DNA of 64,000 nucleotides, taken from the NCBI RefSeq assembly GCF_003025555.1, contig NZ_PYMH01000001.1, positions 1 through 64,000 of the forward strand, given 5' to 3'. The stretch comes from Photobacterium lutimaris. Its GTDB lineage: Bacteria; Pseudomonadota; Gammaproteobacteria; Enterobacterales; Vibrionaceae. Of this stretch, positions 49,601 to 61,800 are shown one piece after another. Both the position numbers and the translations under genes were made by a program. How positions within the stretch are numbered: the stretch's first letter is position 1; the number at the start of each line of letters is the position of its first letter. The notes under the pieces are model-generated. The model did not search any database, had not been told where the DNA came from, and saw nothing but the letters and a program-made list of their open reading frames with translations.

Positions 49601-50272
49601 TATGAGAGGAATAACACCCTTTTAAGTCTTTACTGACAAGCGTGTTGCACTTATTGCTTGAACCCTGCTGTGATTGAAAACAAACGCTTACTAAAAAGCA
49701 ATTTTCGGCTTTCTTGCTGGATGCCTATGAGCTACGGTGCGTATATGCGGTCGATAATGGAATCAGTTCTGTGCTCGTTTCAGAAATATCCATTATCGTG
49801 AAGCTCGGCATCAGGAAATAAGGGGAATACCTCTTTACGTATTTAGGGTGAATACTGCATAACGATAATAGCTATAGCCTTTAGTAGGATGTTGGATGAA
49901 AGTATTGATTCGGTCAGGTGATAAAATAGTGAATTGAGCAGTTTAAAGGATTGAATCAATAAAATGCAATGCTAAGATGGATAAAATCAAATCATAGTTT
50001 TGTATACCATGGATTCGAGAAAATATTCTGTAGAATCATTAGATAAAAACTTAACGCCTCTTTATTCGAATAGAAAATAACGTATTTCGCTAATGCTACC
50101 CTCTAAGCCTACTCATCAGAGAATGTGTCGTTCCAACCGTTGTGACTTAGATTCAATATGTTACATGATGTAAGGCAGAAGTATAACATTATAAGTCGGT
50201 GACCCTCACTAGCATTCCTATGAGCGGTTCATTTACCTGTTAACAGGCCACAAGAATTCATGGAGTCGGAAT
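49601..50272. other. A+T-rich region upstream of the PKS operon
   Basis: This 670-bp stretch follows the IS30 remnant and leads to the first PKS gene. No gene, IS end or repeat is supported. It should hold the promoter of the PKS operon. GGAG at 50262-50265 lies 8 nt before the ATG at 50273. Confidence 0.45.
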
Positions 50273-52606
50273 ATGAAGTGTGTGATTTTTCCTGGACAAG
50301 GGTCTCAGTTTCTAGGAATGGGAAAGGATCTATTTGATAAATTCCCAGAGGAAGTTGAGTTATACAACTCAATTCTCGGGTATTCCTTGAAGGAATTGTG
50401 CTTAAGTGACCCCAAGCAACAATTAAAGCAAACTAATTACACTCAACCATCTATCTTTGCTGTAAATCATCTCTCCTATCTAGAATATCTTAAAGAAAAT
50501 GATGCCCCCGACTATTTAGCTGGTCATAGTCTAGGTGAATATAACGCGCTACTCGCAAGTCAGGTTTTCGACTTTGAAACAGGTCTAAGACTGGTAAAGA
50601 GAAGAGGGGAATTGATGGCAAATGCGACCGAAGGTGGAATGGCCGCAGTCCTAGGTATGCCACTTGCAAAAATAGTAGAGTTAATTGAGAAACATAGTTT
50701 AAATGATATAGAAATTGCGAATATAAATACCGATTTGCAGGTAGTCATTTCAGGTAAAAAGAAGGCCATTGAAGAGAGTGCAGAACTTTTCACATCTAAC
50801 GGCGCACGATATGTTGTGCTTCCTGTTAGTGGAGCATTTCACTCTACTCTCATGCAAGAATCAAAGATTACGTTCCAGTCATTCCTGACAGAATATACGT
50901 TCAGCAAACCACAAATCCCCGTCATTTCTAATATCACAGCAAGGCCATATAAAGAAATAGCGATAGACAAGACACTGTCCGAGCAGATTACTAGCAGTGT
51001 TAAGTGGAGTGAAAGTGTTCAATTTATGATGTTCAAGGGTGTTAATGGTTTCGAGGAAATAGGACCTGGAAAAGTATTAACAAGCCTTGTTTCTCAGATC
51101 AAGAATAATGCAGTTGGTTTAGATCTATACTTCGATGAAGATGAAGAAAAAAAAGAATCAGAAATACAATATAGGTCAGAACTCCCAGAGACCAAACCAA
51201 AAGCTAACGTTGCTAGTGATTCAGGCAAATTATTGTTGGAGCTTACTCCTAATCAGCTCGGTAGTCCCAAGTTCTTAGAAAGATATAACGTAAAGTATCC
51301 CTATGTCAGCGGATCTATGTATAGGGGAATCGCTTCCAAAGAAATGGTTGTCGCTATGGGGCTGAATGGGTTTATAGGGTTTCTTGGGACTGGCGGCCTA
51401 TCCGATAGTGTCATTGAAGAGTCTATTGTTTTTATTAAAGATCAGCTAGGTTCATCTCATCCTTTCGGAGTAAACCTACTGCATAACGAAGATAATCCGG
51501 ATTATGAAAACAAGATGGTTGAGCTATATTTAAAACACGATATAAGAAATATAGAGGCATCAGCATTCATAACGATATCTGAAGCGCTGGTTCTTTATCG
51601 TTTAAAAGGCGTCTCAAGATTCCTCGATGGTTCAATTAGGATTAGGAATCATATTTTGGCAAAAGTATCGAGACCCGAAATAGCCGAGCTTTTCTTAAGG
51701 CCTGCACCTAAAGACATTGTAGATAACTTAGTGAGCACAGGCAAACTTACTAAGGAGGAGGGCGAATTATCGACTCATGTTTCTCTAGCTGGTGAAATTT
51801 GCATTGAAGCTGATTCTGGCGGGCATACGGATGCGGGGAATCTTTGTGTGTTGCTGCCGGCAATTAAATATCTCGAAGACAGGATCAGCAGAAAATATAA
51901 TTATTCTGAAAAGATATTAGTAGGTGCCGCAGGTGGCATTGGGACTCCGTCAGCTGCGGCTGCTGCATTTATTCTAGGGGCAGACTTCATTTTAACGGGA
52001 TCAATTAATCAGTGTTCGATAGAAGCAGCCATTAGCGAAGAAGTAAAAGATATATTAGAGACAATCAACGTCCAGGATACGGCATACGCACCCGCAGGGG
52101 ACATGTTTGAAATGGGGGCTAAAGTGCAGGTATTAAAAAAAGGTGTGCTTTTCCCATATCGAGCAAATAAGTTGTACAACCTCTACAAAGAACATAATGG
52201 CATTGATGACATCGACAAGCTCATCCTTACACAATTGGAAAAACGTTTTTTCAAGAAAACACTTGACGAAGTATGGGCCGAGATCTCGACATATTTAATT
52301 CAGGGAAAGAAAGAAGAGCTTGAGATGGCAGAAAGAAGTCCCAAGTACAAAATGGCGCTCATCTTTAAATGGTATTTTAATTACTCTACGAAGATCGCAC
52401 TTAGTGGATCCGTGGACGATAAGGTGAATTACCAAGTCCATTGTGGGCCTTCGCTCGGGGCTTTTAATGAGTGGGTCAGCGGTACAGGATTGTCATCCTG
52501 GAGAAATAGAAATGTTCATGTCATGGCACAGAAAATACTGAAAGAGACATGTTTGCTGCTGAAAGAACAGATTAAAGCTATGTCTTCGAAGAGCGAGCAG
52601 TATTAA
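50273..52606 (+). CDS. Trans-acting acyltransferase fused to PfaD-type enoylreductase
   Basis: A 777-residue bifunctional protein typical of trans-AT polyketide clusters. The AT domain (1-290) begins CVIFPGQGSQFLGMG. Its nucleophile Ser86 is in GHSLGEYNA and its catalytic His in SGAFHSTLM; the AFH residues point to malonyl-CoA. After a charged linker (about 290-330), the FMN enoylreductase domain (about 330-770) carries GLNGFIGFLGTGGLSD, CIEADSGGHTDAGN and VGAAGGIGTPSAAAAAFILGADF, as in PfaD. The AT would load malonyl units on the carrier proteins of the downstream synthases, none of which has a working AT in view. The ER would reduce double bonds in trans. It is the first gene of the visible operon, 55 bp before the next gene, and strongly A+T-rich. 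Confidence 0.92.
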   Translation: MKCVIFPGQGSQFLGMGKDLFDKFPEEVELYNSILGYSLKELCLSDPKQQLKQTNYTQPSIFAVNHLSYLEYLKENDAPDYLAGHSLGEYNALLASQVFDFETGLRLVKRRGELMANATEGGMAAVLGMPLAKIVELIEKHSLNDIEIANINTDLQVVISGKKKAIEESAELFTSNGARYVVLPVSGAFHSTLMQESKITFQSFLTEYTFSKPQIPVISNITARPYKEIAIDKTLSEQITSSVKWSESVQFMMFKGVNGFEEIGPGKVLTSLVSQIKNNAVGLDLYFDEDEEKKESEIQYRSELPETKPKANVASDSGKLLLELTPNQLGSPKFLERYNVKYPYVSGSMYRGIASKEMVVAMGLNGFIGFLGTGGLSDSVIEESIVFIKDQLGSSHPFGVNLLHNEDNPDYENKMVELYLKHDIRNIEASAFITISEALVLYRLKGVSRFLDGSIRIRNHILAKVSRPEIAELFLRPAPKDIVDNLVSTGKLTKEEGELSTHVSLAGEICIEADSGGHTDAGNLCVLLPAIKYLEDRISRKYNYSEKILVGAAGGIGTPSAAAAAFILGADFILTGSINQCSIEAAISEEVKDILETINVQDTAYAPAGDMFEMGAKVQVLKKGVLFPYRANKLYNLYKEHNGIDDIDKLILTQLEKRFFKKTLDEVWAEISTYLIQGKKEELEMAERSPKYKMALIFKWYFNYSTKIALSGSVDDKVNYQVHCGPSLGAFNEWVSGTGLSSWRNRNVHVMAQKILKETCLLLKEQIKAMSSKSEQY

Positions 52607-52661
52607 ATTAGTTAGTCATATCTAATGCGCTGGGGAAAAATGTAAGAAAGGTGTTTTACAG

Positions 52662-55600
52662 ATGCACAAGGAAAAAGAAGTTGTAGTTACAGGATTATCT
52701 TTACGTTTACCGAAGACAAAAGATAAACAGCAGTTTTGGGATATGTTGACCGAAGGTAAGTCTTCAATAGCAAATTGCCATCTAAGAGAAGACAAACATA
52801 AAAAGGACGGTCTTTTCTCGCTGCTGGAGGATATCGATCTATTTGACAATAAGTTTTTTAATACTTCAGAGCGTGAGTCAGTAGCAATGGATCCTCAGCA
52901 GCGGTTACTACTAGAGGAATCCTATCAATGCATTCTGGATTCGGCTATTCCGTTAACAGAATTAAGTAAAGACATAACTGATGTGTATGTCGGTTCAATG
53001 GGCAATGACTATGCAGCATTGACTATGGAAATCCCTGAATTTAATTCATACAGTTATCTGGGTAATAACGCTAGTATCCTAGCCAATAGGGTTTCTCACT
53101 TTTTTGACCTCCAAGGGAAAAGCGTGCCGGTACAGACCGCTAGCTCTTCATCATTGGTAGCAATCGATTCAGCCATTAGAAGTATCAAAAATTCTAAATG
53201 TGAATATGCATTGGTGGCGGGGGTGACTTTAAACTTTCATCCCTGGAAGGCTAGATGTTTTGATGAATCAATGATGCTGAGTCATAAAGCAGGTAGCAGG
53301 CCATTTGATGGTGATGGGGATGGTTATGCTATTGGTGACGGAATTATAGTGATGCTCCTTCAGTCAAAGCAAAAGGCATTAGAAAACAATCAGAGGATAT
53401 ACGGTGTTCTTAAGGGTAGTGCGGTCTGCCATGGCGGGAAAGCATTGAGTCTGCAAACGCCGCAACTACACGCGCAAGAAAAAGTAATTCAACAGGCGCT
53501 TGATTCGGCACAAATAAATCCATCGATGATCAGTTATGTTGAGGCGCATGGTTCAGGTACTTCTGCTGGAGATCCTGTGGAATATGAATCCATAGTGAAT
53601 CGCTATGGGAAAAATAGGAAATTACACTTAAATATTGGGTCCATTAAAGCAAACTACGGACACCTTGAGGCTGCAGCGGGAATATTAGGTTTAGCCAAAG
53701 TTCTGCTCATGTTGGAAAATGAACAAATTCCTCCAACGTTGAACCACGACGTTTTAAATCCATTATGCTCATTTTCTGGTCACAAGGCGAAAATATGCAC
53801 TGAGCAGGTGGCTTGGCGAAGTAGCTCCAAGAAACAGGCATTGACCGCAGCAGTCAATTCTTTCGGGATCGGAGGTGTTAATGCTCACGTTATAGTGCAG
53901 CAATATAAAACTCAACGAGCAGTTAATCGACAGGAACCAGGAGTGCTTTTTGTTCCACTTTCAAGTAAAACAGAGAACAGCTTAAAAGAAGCTATTGAAG
54001 TATGGTCTGAACATCTACTAGACAATCATAACAATCAATATGACATCACGGGCAATCTTGTAGCCAAAAGAGAACAATTATCGTGGCGTTCAGGATGCTT
54101 AATAAGAAAGTGTGATGAAAAAGCTAAATTGATTTTCTCAAAACCAATTCATACCGGCAAACCAAGCGAGATGACGTCAGTTGAGCTTTGTTGCGATGAT
54201 AAACACGATCATGAATCTTTGACAAAGTTTTCTGATGGTTACACGTGTGTAGAAAAACTGACGCAAAAGACACTAAAAAATCTAGAATCATGTAGTACTC
54301 TCAAAGAAGCACTAAAAGACTTTAATAGTGGTAAGCCATGGCCTGATGAAAGCCGAGTTATTTATTCTTTTCTATCAAGATATCTTATGTATTCGGTGCT
54401 GTTACAGGCTGGTGTAAAGCCTGAAGTTGCAAAAGGAAAGACAAATGATACTCTGCTGTTGCTTGTCTTAGCTGAGGTTATTAGTTTAAAAGAATCTCTG
54501 TGTTATATTGCTGATACACAGTATAGTATTGAAAACTATCACGCGCCTAAGTTCCCTATATTGCTATCTAGCAGCGATGCTGTAATAGATAGCTACCGTG
54601 TATCGTCTGCCTATATATCACATTTACTTAAAAGCGGAGTGTTTAGAAGCAAGGCAAATCTCCAGGAACTTATTCAGAATTTTAATACCCTTTACGATCA
54701 TTCGGAGGGATTTAGAAGACTGACAGCTGAATTGGTAATTGAAGACATAACATTTAATTCATGGCTTGGATTTAAAAAGTCAACAAAGAAGAAATATGAA
54801 ATGTTACATCAATATATGTTGTTCGGTGGCATTTTGTCTCTAGTGAAATATACAAGAAAGTGGGGTATCAGATATGAGGAAAAATATTTAAGTTCATATG
54901 GAATAGAACTCATTTCTTTGCTGGAAGATAATATAATTAACATGAGCCATGTCAAGGCTGTGCTAAGAAATGAAGGCTACAATGGCACAGTAATCAAAAG
55001 AATACCAACCTCACAATATAAGAATTACTCAGAGCTATACAGGTTTAATGAAGCAAGCACTGTGAAAACATTGAAAAGACTCATTGAGGCTAGTCAATCG
55101 AGTTTGGATCTCGATGAAACAAATAGTATTGAACACTACTTAAAATTGACAAAGCAGGGGCGTAGTCTTTTGTTTTCGTCGAGATTATCTCTTATTGAGA
55201 CTCTGGGAACTTTTTGGGAGTTAGGCGTAGATATCGAATGGAATTATCTATTTCCAAGAGAAACGTATAATCATAAAGATATACCTGGCTATGTATTTGA
55301 AAGGCAGTCTTTTTGGCTAGAAAACAGTTACACTCAGTCAAATACCCATGAAATAATTAAGTCAGAACGAAATCCAGATCCTACTACGGATGAAACTGAG
55401 AATCTACCGCTGCAAGTTCTTAATATAGTTTCCCTGCTTATTGGAAGAGCTCCAGCTGAGTTACAATATGAACAGAGATTATCCGATATTGGTTTTGATT
55501 CAATTTTAGAGACAAAGTTGAAATATCAGCTTGAAAATCAATTTAACACAAAAATACCGATATCGTTACTTGCTAGTGACCTTACTATCAATGACTTAAT

Positions 55601-55766
55601 GCAATATATCACATTAAATAGCAAAACTAGTGCCTCTGGTGACTCATTGACAGAGCAGTTTCTTAATAAAAATCTAAATATTGAGAATCTTACTGAGAAG
55701 CAAATGGACACTTTGTTAGTAGATGTCCTTAGCAAGAAAAGTGAGTTAATGGAAGAACTGCAATAA
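52662..55766 (+). CDS. PKS loading-type protein: KS with active-site Ser, degenerate AT, ACP
   Basis: A 1034-residue polyketide synthase. The KS domain (5-420) has Ser161 in QTASSSSLVA where a condensing KS has Cys (DTACSSS). His296 (VEAHGSGT) and His334 (ANYGHLEAAAG) are kept. Such Cys replacements (KSQ/KSS) are known in loading modules that decarboxylate malonyl-ACP to acetyl-ACP. Residues about 430-890 have AT linkers at both ends (PLSSKTENSLKEAIEVWSEHL; FWELGVDIEWNYLFP...YVFERQSFWL) and a SLKES/GV.PE pattern between, but the AT nucleophile elbow GHSxGE reads GKTNDT at 592-597. The AT is therefore dead. An ACP follows, with attachment Ser947 in IGFDSILE. It probably forms the acetyl starter unit, with malonate supplied by the free AT upstream. 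The next gene starts 39 bp downstream. AAAGGTG lies 10 nt before the ATG. Confidence 0.88.
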   Translation: MHKEKEVVVTGLSLRLPKTKDKQQFWDMLTEGKSSIANCHLREDKHKKDGLFSLLEDIDLFDNKFFNTSERESVAMDPQQRLLLEESYQCILDSAIPLTELSKDITDVYVGSMGNDYAALTMEIPEFNSYSYLGNNASILANRVSHFFDLQGKSVPVQTASSSSLVAIDSAIRSIKNSKCEYALVAGVTLNFHPWKARCFDESMMLSHKAGSRPFDGDGDGYAIGDGIIVMLLQSKQKALENNQRIYGVLKGSAVCHGGKALSLQTPQLHAQEKVIQQALDSAQINPSMISYVEAHGSGTSAGDPVEYESIVNRYGKNRKLHLNIGSIKANYGHLEAAAGILGLAKVLLMLENEQIPPTLNHDVLNPLCSFSGHKAKICTEQVAWRSSSKKQALTAAVNSFGIGGVNAHVIVQQYKTQRAVNRQEPGVLFVPLSSKTENSLKEAIEVWSEHLLDNHNNQYDITGNLVAKREQLSWRSGCLIRKCDEKAKLIFSKPIHTGKPSEMTSVELCCDDKHDHESLTKFSDGYTCVEKLTQKTLKNLESCSTLKEALKDFNSGKPWPDESRVIYSFLSRYLMYSVLLQAGVKPEVAKGKTNDTLLLLVLAEVISLKESLCYIADTQYSIENYHAPKFPILLSSSDAVIDSYRVSSAYISHLLKSGVFRSKANLQELIQNFNTLYDHSEGFRRLTAELVIEDITFNSWLGFKKSTKKKYEMLHQYMLFGGILSLVKYTRKWGIRYEEKYLSSYGIELISLLEDNIINMSHVKAVLRNEGYNGTVIKRIPTSQYKNYSELYRFNEASTVKTLKRLIEASQSSLDLDETNSIEHYLKLTKQGRSLLFSSRLSLIETLGTFWELGVDIEWNYLFPRETYNHKDIPGYVFERQSFWLENSYTQSNTHEIIKSERNPDPTTDETENLPLQVLNIVSLLIGRAPAELQYEQRLSDIGFDSILETKLKYQLENQFNTKIPISLLASDLTINDLMQYITLNSKTSASGDSLTEQFLNKNLNIENLTEKQMDTLLVDVLSKKSELMEELQ

Positions 55767-55805
55767 CGTCTTAAAATGTAGACTGGAAAAGTGTAGAGAA
55801 ATAAT

Positions 55806-58800
55806 ATGGACATAAGCACATACACATTGCAACAGAAAAAACAGCTACTACGAAGAATGCAAAAGAAGCTGGCTAATACAGGGAAACTAACAGACTCATC
55901 TACCTCTACATCATTCCCACTTGGTGAAATGCAAGAAGCCTATCTCATTGGCAAAAAACTTGGATTAGGGACCGATCCTGTTGGTTGTCATATGTATTAT
56001 GAATTTCACTTTCAAAACCTTGATACTGAGCGGCTAAAAAATGCGCTAACAAAAGTTGTTGAACGACATGAGATGCTCAGAACGCTCATTAATAGTAACA
56101 ATCAAGAGTTGAAGTCCGAATTTTCTATCCCAAATATAGAAGTATTCGACAAGAAAAACGACTCAATTGAAAATATTCATCGACATATTGCCCATATCCG
56201 AAATAACTTGAGTCATAAAGTTTATTCTATAAGTGAATGGCCATTAATGACAGTTAAAGTCACGCATTTGTCCGAGGTTAACAGTCTTATCCATTTTAGT
56301 ATTGATGGATGGATAGTTGATGGGAAAAGTTTAAGAATACTTTTTCAGGAATGGTATGCATTATATGAAAACCCAACAGTAAAGCAGCCAACATTAAACT
56401 ACCGTTATCGACAATTTTTAAAAGACAGCTGCATAGAAGAATGTGAGAAAAAAGAGGCTGAGAAGTATTGGTTGACGTCATTAAGCGATATTCCTCGTTC
56501 GCCATTTCTATCTATAAATACGCAGAGTAAGGGCTGTAGGCGAACACGAATTAAAGGGGGATTGGGATCAACTCAGTGGGACGCCTTAAAGAAATTAAGT
56601 AATGAAATTAAAGTGTCACCTACCGTCTTTATATATACTCTTTTCACGGAAACTATCCGGTTAGTGAATGGAGGAGACGATTTTGCTATTTTAATGACTT
56701 TATATAATCGAAAATCAACCGTGATTGAGATTGACAAGATTATTGGTCCATTTATATCGACAAACATTATAGAGACGTTGGGTAAACGTGCCGAAAACGG
56801 AAATATTGATCACCTATCTGTATTATATCAACAAAAAGTATGGGATAACCTAGATCATAGTCAAATCAGTGGCATCGAAATACTAAAACTTATAAAAGCA
56901 AACAAAGCAGTGCCGCGAAAATTCTCCATACCGATTGTATTTACAAGCCTAATTGGCGAATCCATTTCAAACAACCCAGAAGCAAGCATGATGGATCACC
57001 AGAGTTTTGGCGTGAGTCAAACACCCCAGATTTATTTCGACCATCAAATAGAAGAGAAAAATGGTACATTGATCTTTACTTGGGATGTGTTGTTGGATGT
57101 ATTTCAACCGAATGAAATTGAGAATCTGTTTAAAATTTATAACAGAGTTTTAGCTGTTGTTGCAAAAGAACCGGAGACCGTAAGATTAACAATTAATGAT
57201 ATTTTTGGACAAACGATTAATAAATTCAGTCTTGAGTCGACGGCAGATATGCTGGAACATTATTCTTATAATAGCCTTCAAAAAGCATATCTATATCATA
57301 GGATCAGAAACCCCGACAAGCTATATCCCTTGGTCTACCAAGAAGTCCACATTAAGAACTTGGATAAAAGTAAGCTTGTAGAAGGATTTCGAAAATTACT
57401 TGTTATTCATCCAGTTCTCAATTGGGATAATGATAGTAATGAAGGAATACAGCAATTAACCGATGCTTATTACGACGATCTGACACTAGAAGATTTGTCA
57501 ATGTATTCAGACGTTGATCAAAAAGACAAGTTGGTGTCCATTAGAAAGTCTGAATCAGAAAGAAGGTTTGATAAGAAGGCTCAACCATACATTCATCTAT
57601 CGGTAACCAAGATAAATAAAGTAGATTACTTAATTCATATCACAGTGGATATGATGTTGGTTGATCTAAATAGTGCCTATCATATTATTAATGACTTTAT
57701 AACTCTGTATTATAACCCAAGCGAGGCATTATGTGTCAATCGTAAATTTTTACAACATGCGCATGCGTTAAATGAATCTAATCATAATGCATCAAAGTCC
57801 GCAGAAAATTACTGGGAAACAAAATTCAAACGGATCCCAAGAGGTGCATTTAACCTTATTAAAGAATCAACTCAAGCTACGAAAGTCCGTCAAAGCATTA
57901 TATATAACCATTACAGATTATTAGAATCGGTAGCTTGGTATAATGGGTTAGATATTGGTGTTGTCCTATTTACCGCATTTATGGAAGCTATTTTAAGAGA
58001 AAATGACAATACACCTACGACGGTCATTTATGTAAATTGGATAAGTGGAAATGCTCAAACACAAAGGGAGTCCGGAGAGTATACTTTTCTTAGCTGGATC
58101 ACATCATGTAATAAGGATTTATCCTTCTTAGAGAAAGCGAAGCAGTACCAACTTCAACTCAATCAAGATGAAAGCAACTATCCTTATTCTGGATTGGATG
58201 TGCTAAGCAAAATGGGGATGGAAAATACGAAAGATCCTTCGTTTCCTCTTGTTTTTACCAACCTCATTTCTGCGCAAAAGCAAGGTAATAAATGCGAAAA
58301 ACTTGGATATGCAAGCACTCAAACACCTGATGTATTTCTAGATAATGTCACTTATTATCGGGGTGATGATCTGGAGATTGGGTTCGATTTCATTAAGGAG
58401 CGATTTGATGGTATTTCGATAAAGAAAATACTAACAAATTACAAAAAAATATTGGAACGGTTTGTTGTGAAACCTTTCAGCTCCGAAGTAGTTAGAAATC
58501 AGGAGATTGATCATATAAATCAGGCAGGCACCCGATCAGAGTCGTCTGACTCAGTATCACCCAGCTCCTTGATTGAGACAATCTCTGGAGAAAAAAACAA
58601 GTTGCTTTACGAATGGAATGACACAAAAACGCCTTATGACAGCAGTAAGCTGATGCATCAGTTTTTCGAGGAACAAGCCGCGTTGTATCCGGAAAAAGTA
58701 GCAACAGTCAGTAAAGACTCGGAAATGACTTTTGGTGAGATAGAGTCAATGGCAAATCGCCTTGCCTGTCATTTGGAATATATAGGAATTAAACCAAGGC

Positions 58801-61800
58801 AATTTGTTGGTGTGTGCTTAGATCGCTCACACCAAATGATCATTACATTGTTTGCAATCCACAAGCTTGGTGCGGCGTATATACCAATTGAAACATTTTA
58901 CCCAAGAAATAGGGTGGTTTCAATTGTTGAAACGGCTTCACTAAAGCATGTTGTTACCCAAGACAAACATATTCAAAAAATGGATGGACTTGGCTTAAAT
59001 ACTATATCTTTGGACCAATCCAAAGAGGAGATCATTACACGTGATCCGACGATAAAACCAAAAATTAAAATTACCTCAGAAGATATTTCATACGTTATAT
59101 TTACCTCGGGCAGTACTGGGAAACCAAAGGGGGTTGTGGTTCAACACCGACCTGTCATTAATCTAATTGAGTGGGCAGCAAGTGAATTTAGTTTTTCCAA
59201 TGATGACTATGGGATTTTTGTAAGTGCACTAGGCTTTGACCTTTCAGTTTTTGATATCTATGGAATTCTGGGCATGGGCGGAAAATTGTTCATTGTTAGT
59301 GATGAACAGACTGGAAACCCTGAAGCATTAAGCAAAATAATCACTGACCATGAAATCACATTTTGGAATTCGACTCCGGCAACTCTTAATCTAATAGTTC
59401 CTTATCTACAGAAAAAGGAATATATACATAACACGGCGTTAAAAACCGTTTTTTTAAGTGGTGACTGGTTGCCTGTTAGTCTACCAGATGCTATCAAAGA
59501 CTTATATAAAGATGTAGATGTAATTAGTTTAGGCGGTGCAACAGAGGCGACGGTGTGGTCCAATTTTTATAGAGTTGGTGAGGTCTTACCTGAATGGAAA
59601 AGCATCCCTTATGGTAAACCAATTAACAATGCAAAGTACTATGTTCTAGATAGCAATATGCAGCCGCAGCCAATCGGCGTTGAGGGTGATTTATATATTG
59701 GTGGTGACTGTCTAAGTATGGGTTACCTAAATGCACCTGAAATTACGAATAAAAGTTTTTTACCTAATCCGTTCGAAGGCTCAGAGGGTGAAACACTTTA
59801 CCGCACTGGCGATTTAGCTAAATACTACCCCGATGGAAATCTAGAATTCTTGGGTAGATCTGATTTTCAGGTGAAGATCAGGGGATACCGTATAGAGTTG
59901 GGAGAGATCGAACATTGTTTACGTAAGCATCCAGCTATAAAGGATGTCATCGTGGTTGTAAAAGAAGCAACCCCTGGCGATCAAAAGCTCATATCTTATT
60001 ACATAAAATCAGATATGGAGCAGGTTAGTAGTCGAGAATTAAGGGATTTTGCCAAAAAAGACCTATCCGCTTATATGGTACCCAATCTGTTCTGTGAAGT
60101 GAGTACTTTCCCACTGACGTCAAATGGAAAGATAGATAGAAAGGCCCTACCGTTTCCATTACTGACTAAATCTAAAGTTGAGGAAAAAAGTAGTTTCCTT
60201 TTACAAAGCACGTTACTGACGCTTATAAAGGAAGAGTTAAATGTAGAGGATATACCACTGTCGGAAGATATTTTTGAATTAGGGGCAACTTCGCTCAATA
60301 TTATAAATGTTGTTCAGAAATTCAATCAAGAATACCCCCAAATAAGTCTAACAGCGGACCTATTTCTCGAACAGTTTAACATTGCTGGCATTGTTGAACA
60401 TCTTGATAAGCAAGTCTTTGTTGGCGATTTAAGCCAAGCAGTGTCTACAGATAATAAAGATGATCAGTTAAAGGAATACCTAGTTGATGTGTTCAAGCAG
60501 GAGTTAAACCTAGATGATATCTCAATCGAAGAAGATTTTTTTGATAGAGGAGCAACATCGATCAATGTTATTAATGTGATTGAACGAATTGCTCAGGACA
60601 AGTCATTAAGTGTTTCACTTGAAGCGGTTCTCGATGACTCTAGCATTCAGGGGATCGTGAACTCCTTTTCAGAGCTGGATATGGTTGTTATTGAACCTCA
60701 AGTTGTTGAGCGAACGCAAAAAGAAGATGCTGAATCATTACCTAATTTGTTGAATGTTCTTGACTTATTCAGGGCTTATGGTGAAAACAAAAATATCTAT
60801 CATTATCCAGAGTTTGGTGGGACTCAACCAATTCAAGTTTTTGTGCAAATTCACTCAGAGAGCAAAAACCGATTTTCTCCCGGTGGATATTATTACAATC
60901 CGATTGAACATAGATTGGTTCAGGTTAGCGATCGACTACCTCAACAAATGCAGCCACTAGGGGAGTACACAATTTATTTTGTTGGTGAGAGTAAATCTCT
61001 AAGTCCTCTTTATGGTAAGCGAACGCCACAACTTCTATTGCTTTCATTTGGATATGTACTGGAAACCTTGTTCGAAAAAGCAGCTGAATTAGAAATAGGG
61101 CTATGTTCAGTTAAAGAGCTTAATAGAGAATTAATGAGAGATTACTTCGGACTCGAGGCATCTCAAGTTTGTATAGATGGATTTACTGTCAGTACGGATT
61201 TATCTGAGGCTGAATCATTTTCTAACGACGATAAATATTGTAGGGTACTAGATCAACTAAATTATACTCAATCGAATGTTAACTTCTTCTCGAAATCTGA
61301 GAGAGAGGAGTTTTATTCGACAAATCCTCATATATTTAAACCTAGACACATACTATCAAACCACAAGCTACTTACCAGAAAACTAGCAAACACAAAGTTA
61401 TACACTGAAGCTATGCGTGCGGATTGGGACGCTAGGCCAGTATCTTTGCGAAAGTTGCTCGGTTTACTGGGTGAGGGGAACTATTCTGACTTTGGCCCAT
61501 TAAGATTACTGGTCAGCATTAATACCAATATGGTTGATGAAATATCTTCAGGCATATATGAATACAATTATCTATCAAAAGAGTTAATCCAAGTTAATAA
61601 GGAGCAGCATGTCACTGCGACTGCACATTATCCGTTTTATAGACAGTTTAGCCAGTCTTCTGCGTTCAGTGTTTATGTAGTTATACCACAGAAGCTGTTA
61701 GATAGTCGGTTGGTTGAGTATTACCATATAAAAGCCGCAAGATTTTCGAAAGGGCTGGCCCAGTATCAGAACAAATCTGGAATTAAGCTGTATCCAATAG

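Noticed and set aside
50273..52606. Polyunsaturated fatty acid synthase (PfaD) interpretation
   Set aside because: The ER half is PfaD-like, but it is fused to a trans-AT and followed by NRPS-containing synthases rather than pfaA/B/C with tandem ACPs and FabA-like dehydratases.
55806..60140. Siderophore (VibF-like) interpretation of the Cy-Cy-A arrangement
   Set aside because: Tandem Cy domains occur in vibriobactin synthetase, but here they are followed by an oxidase and a trans-AT type KS-ACP, with no aryl-acid activation or siderophore transport genes in view.
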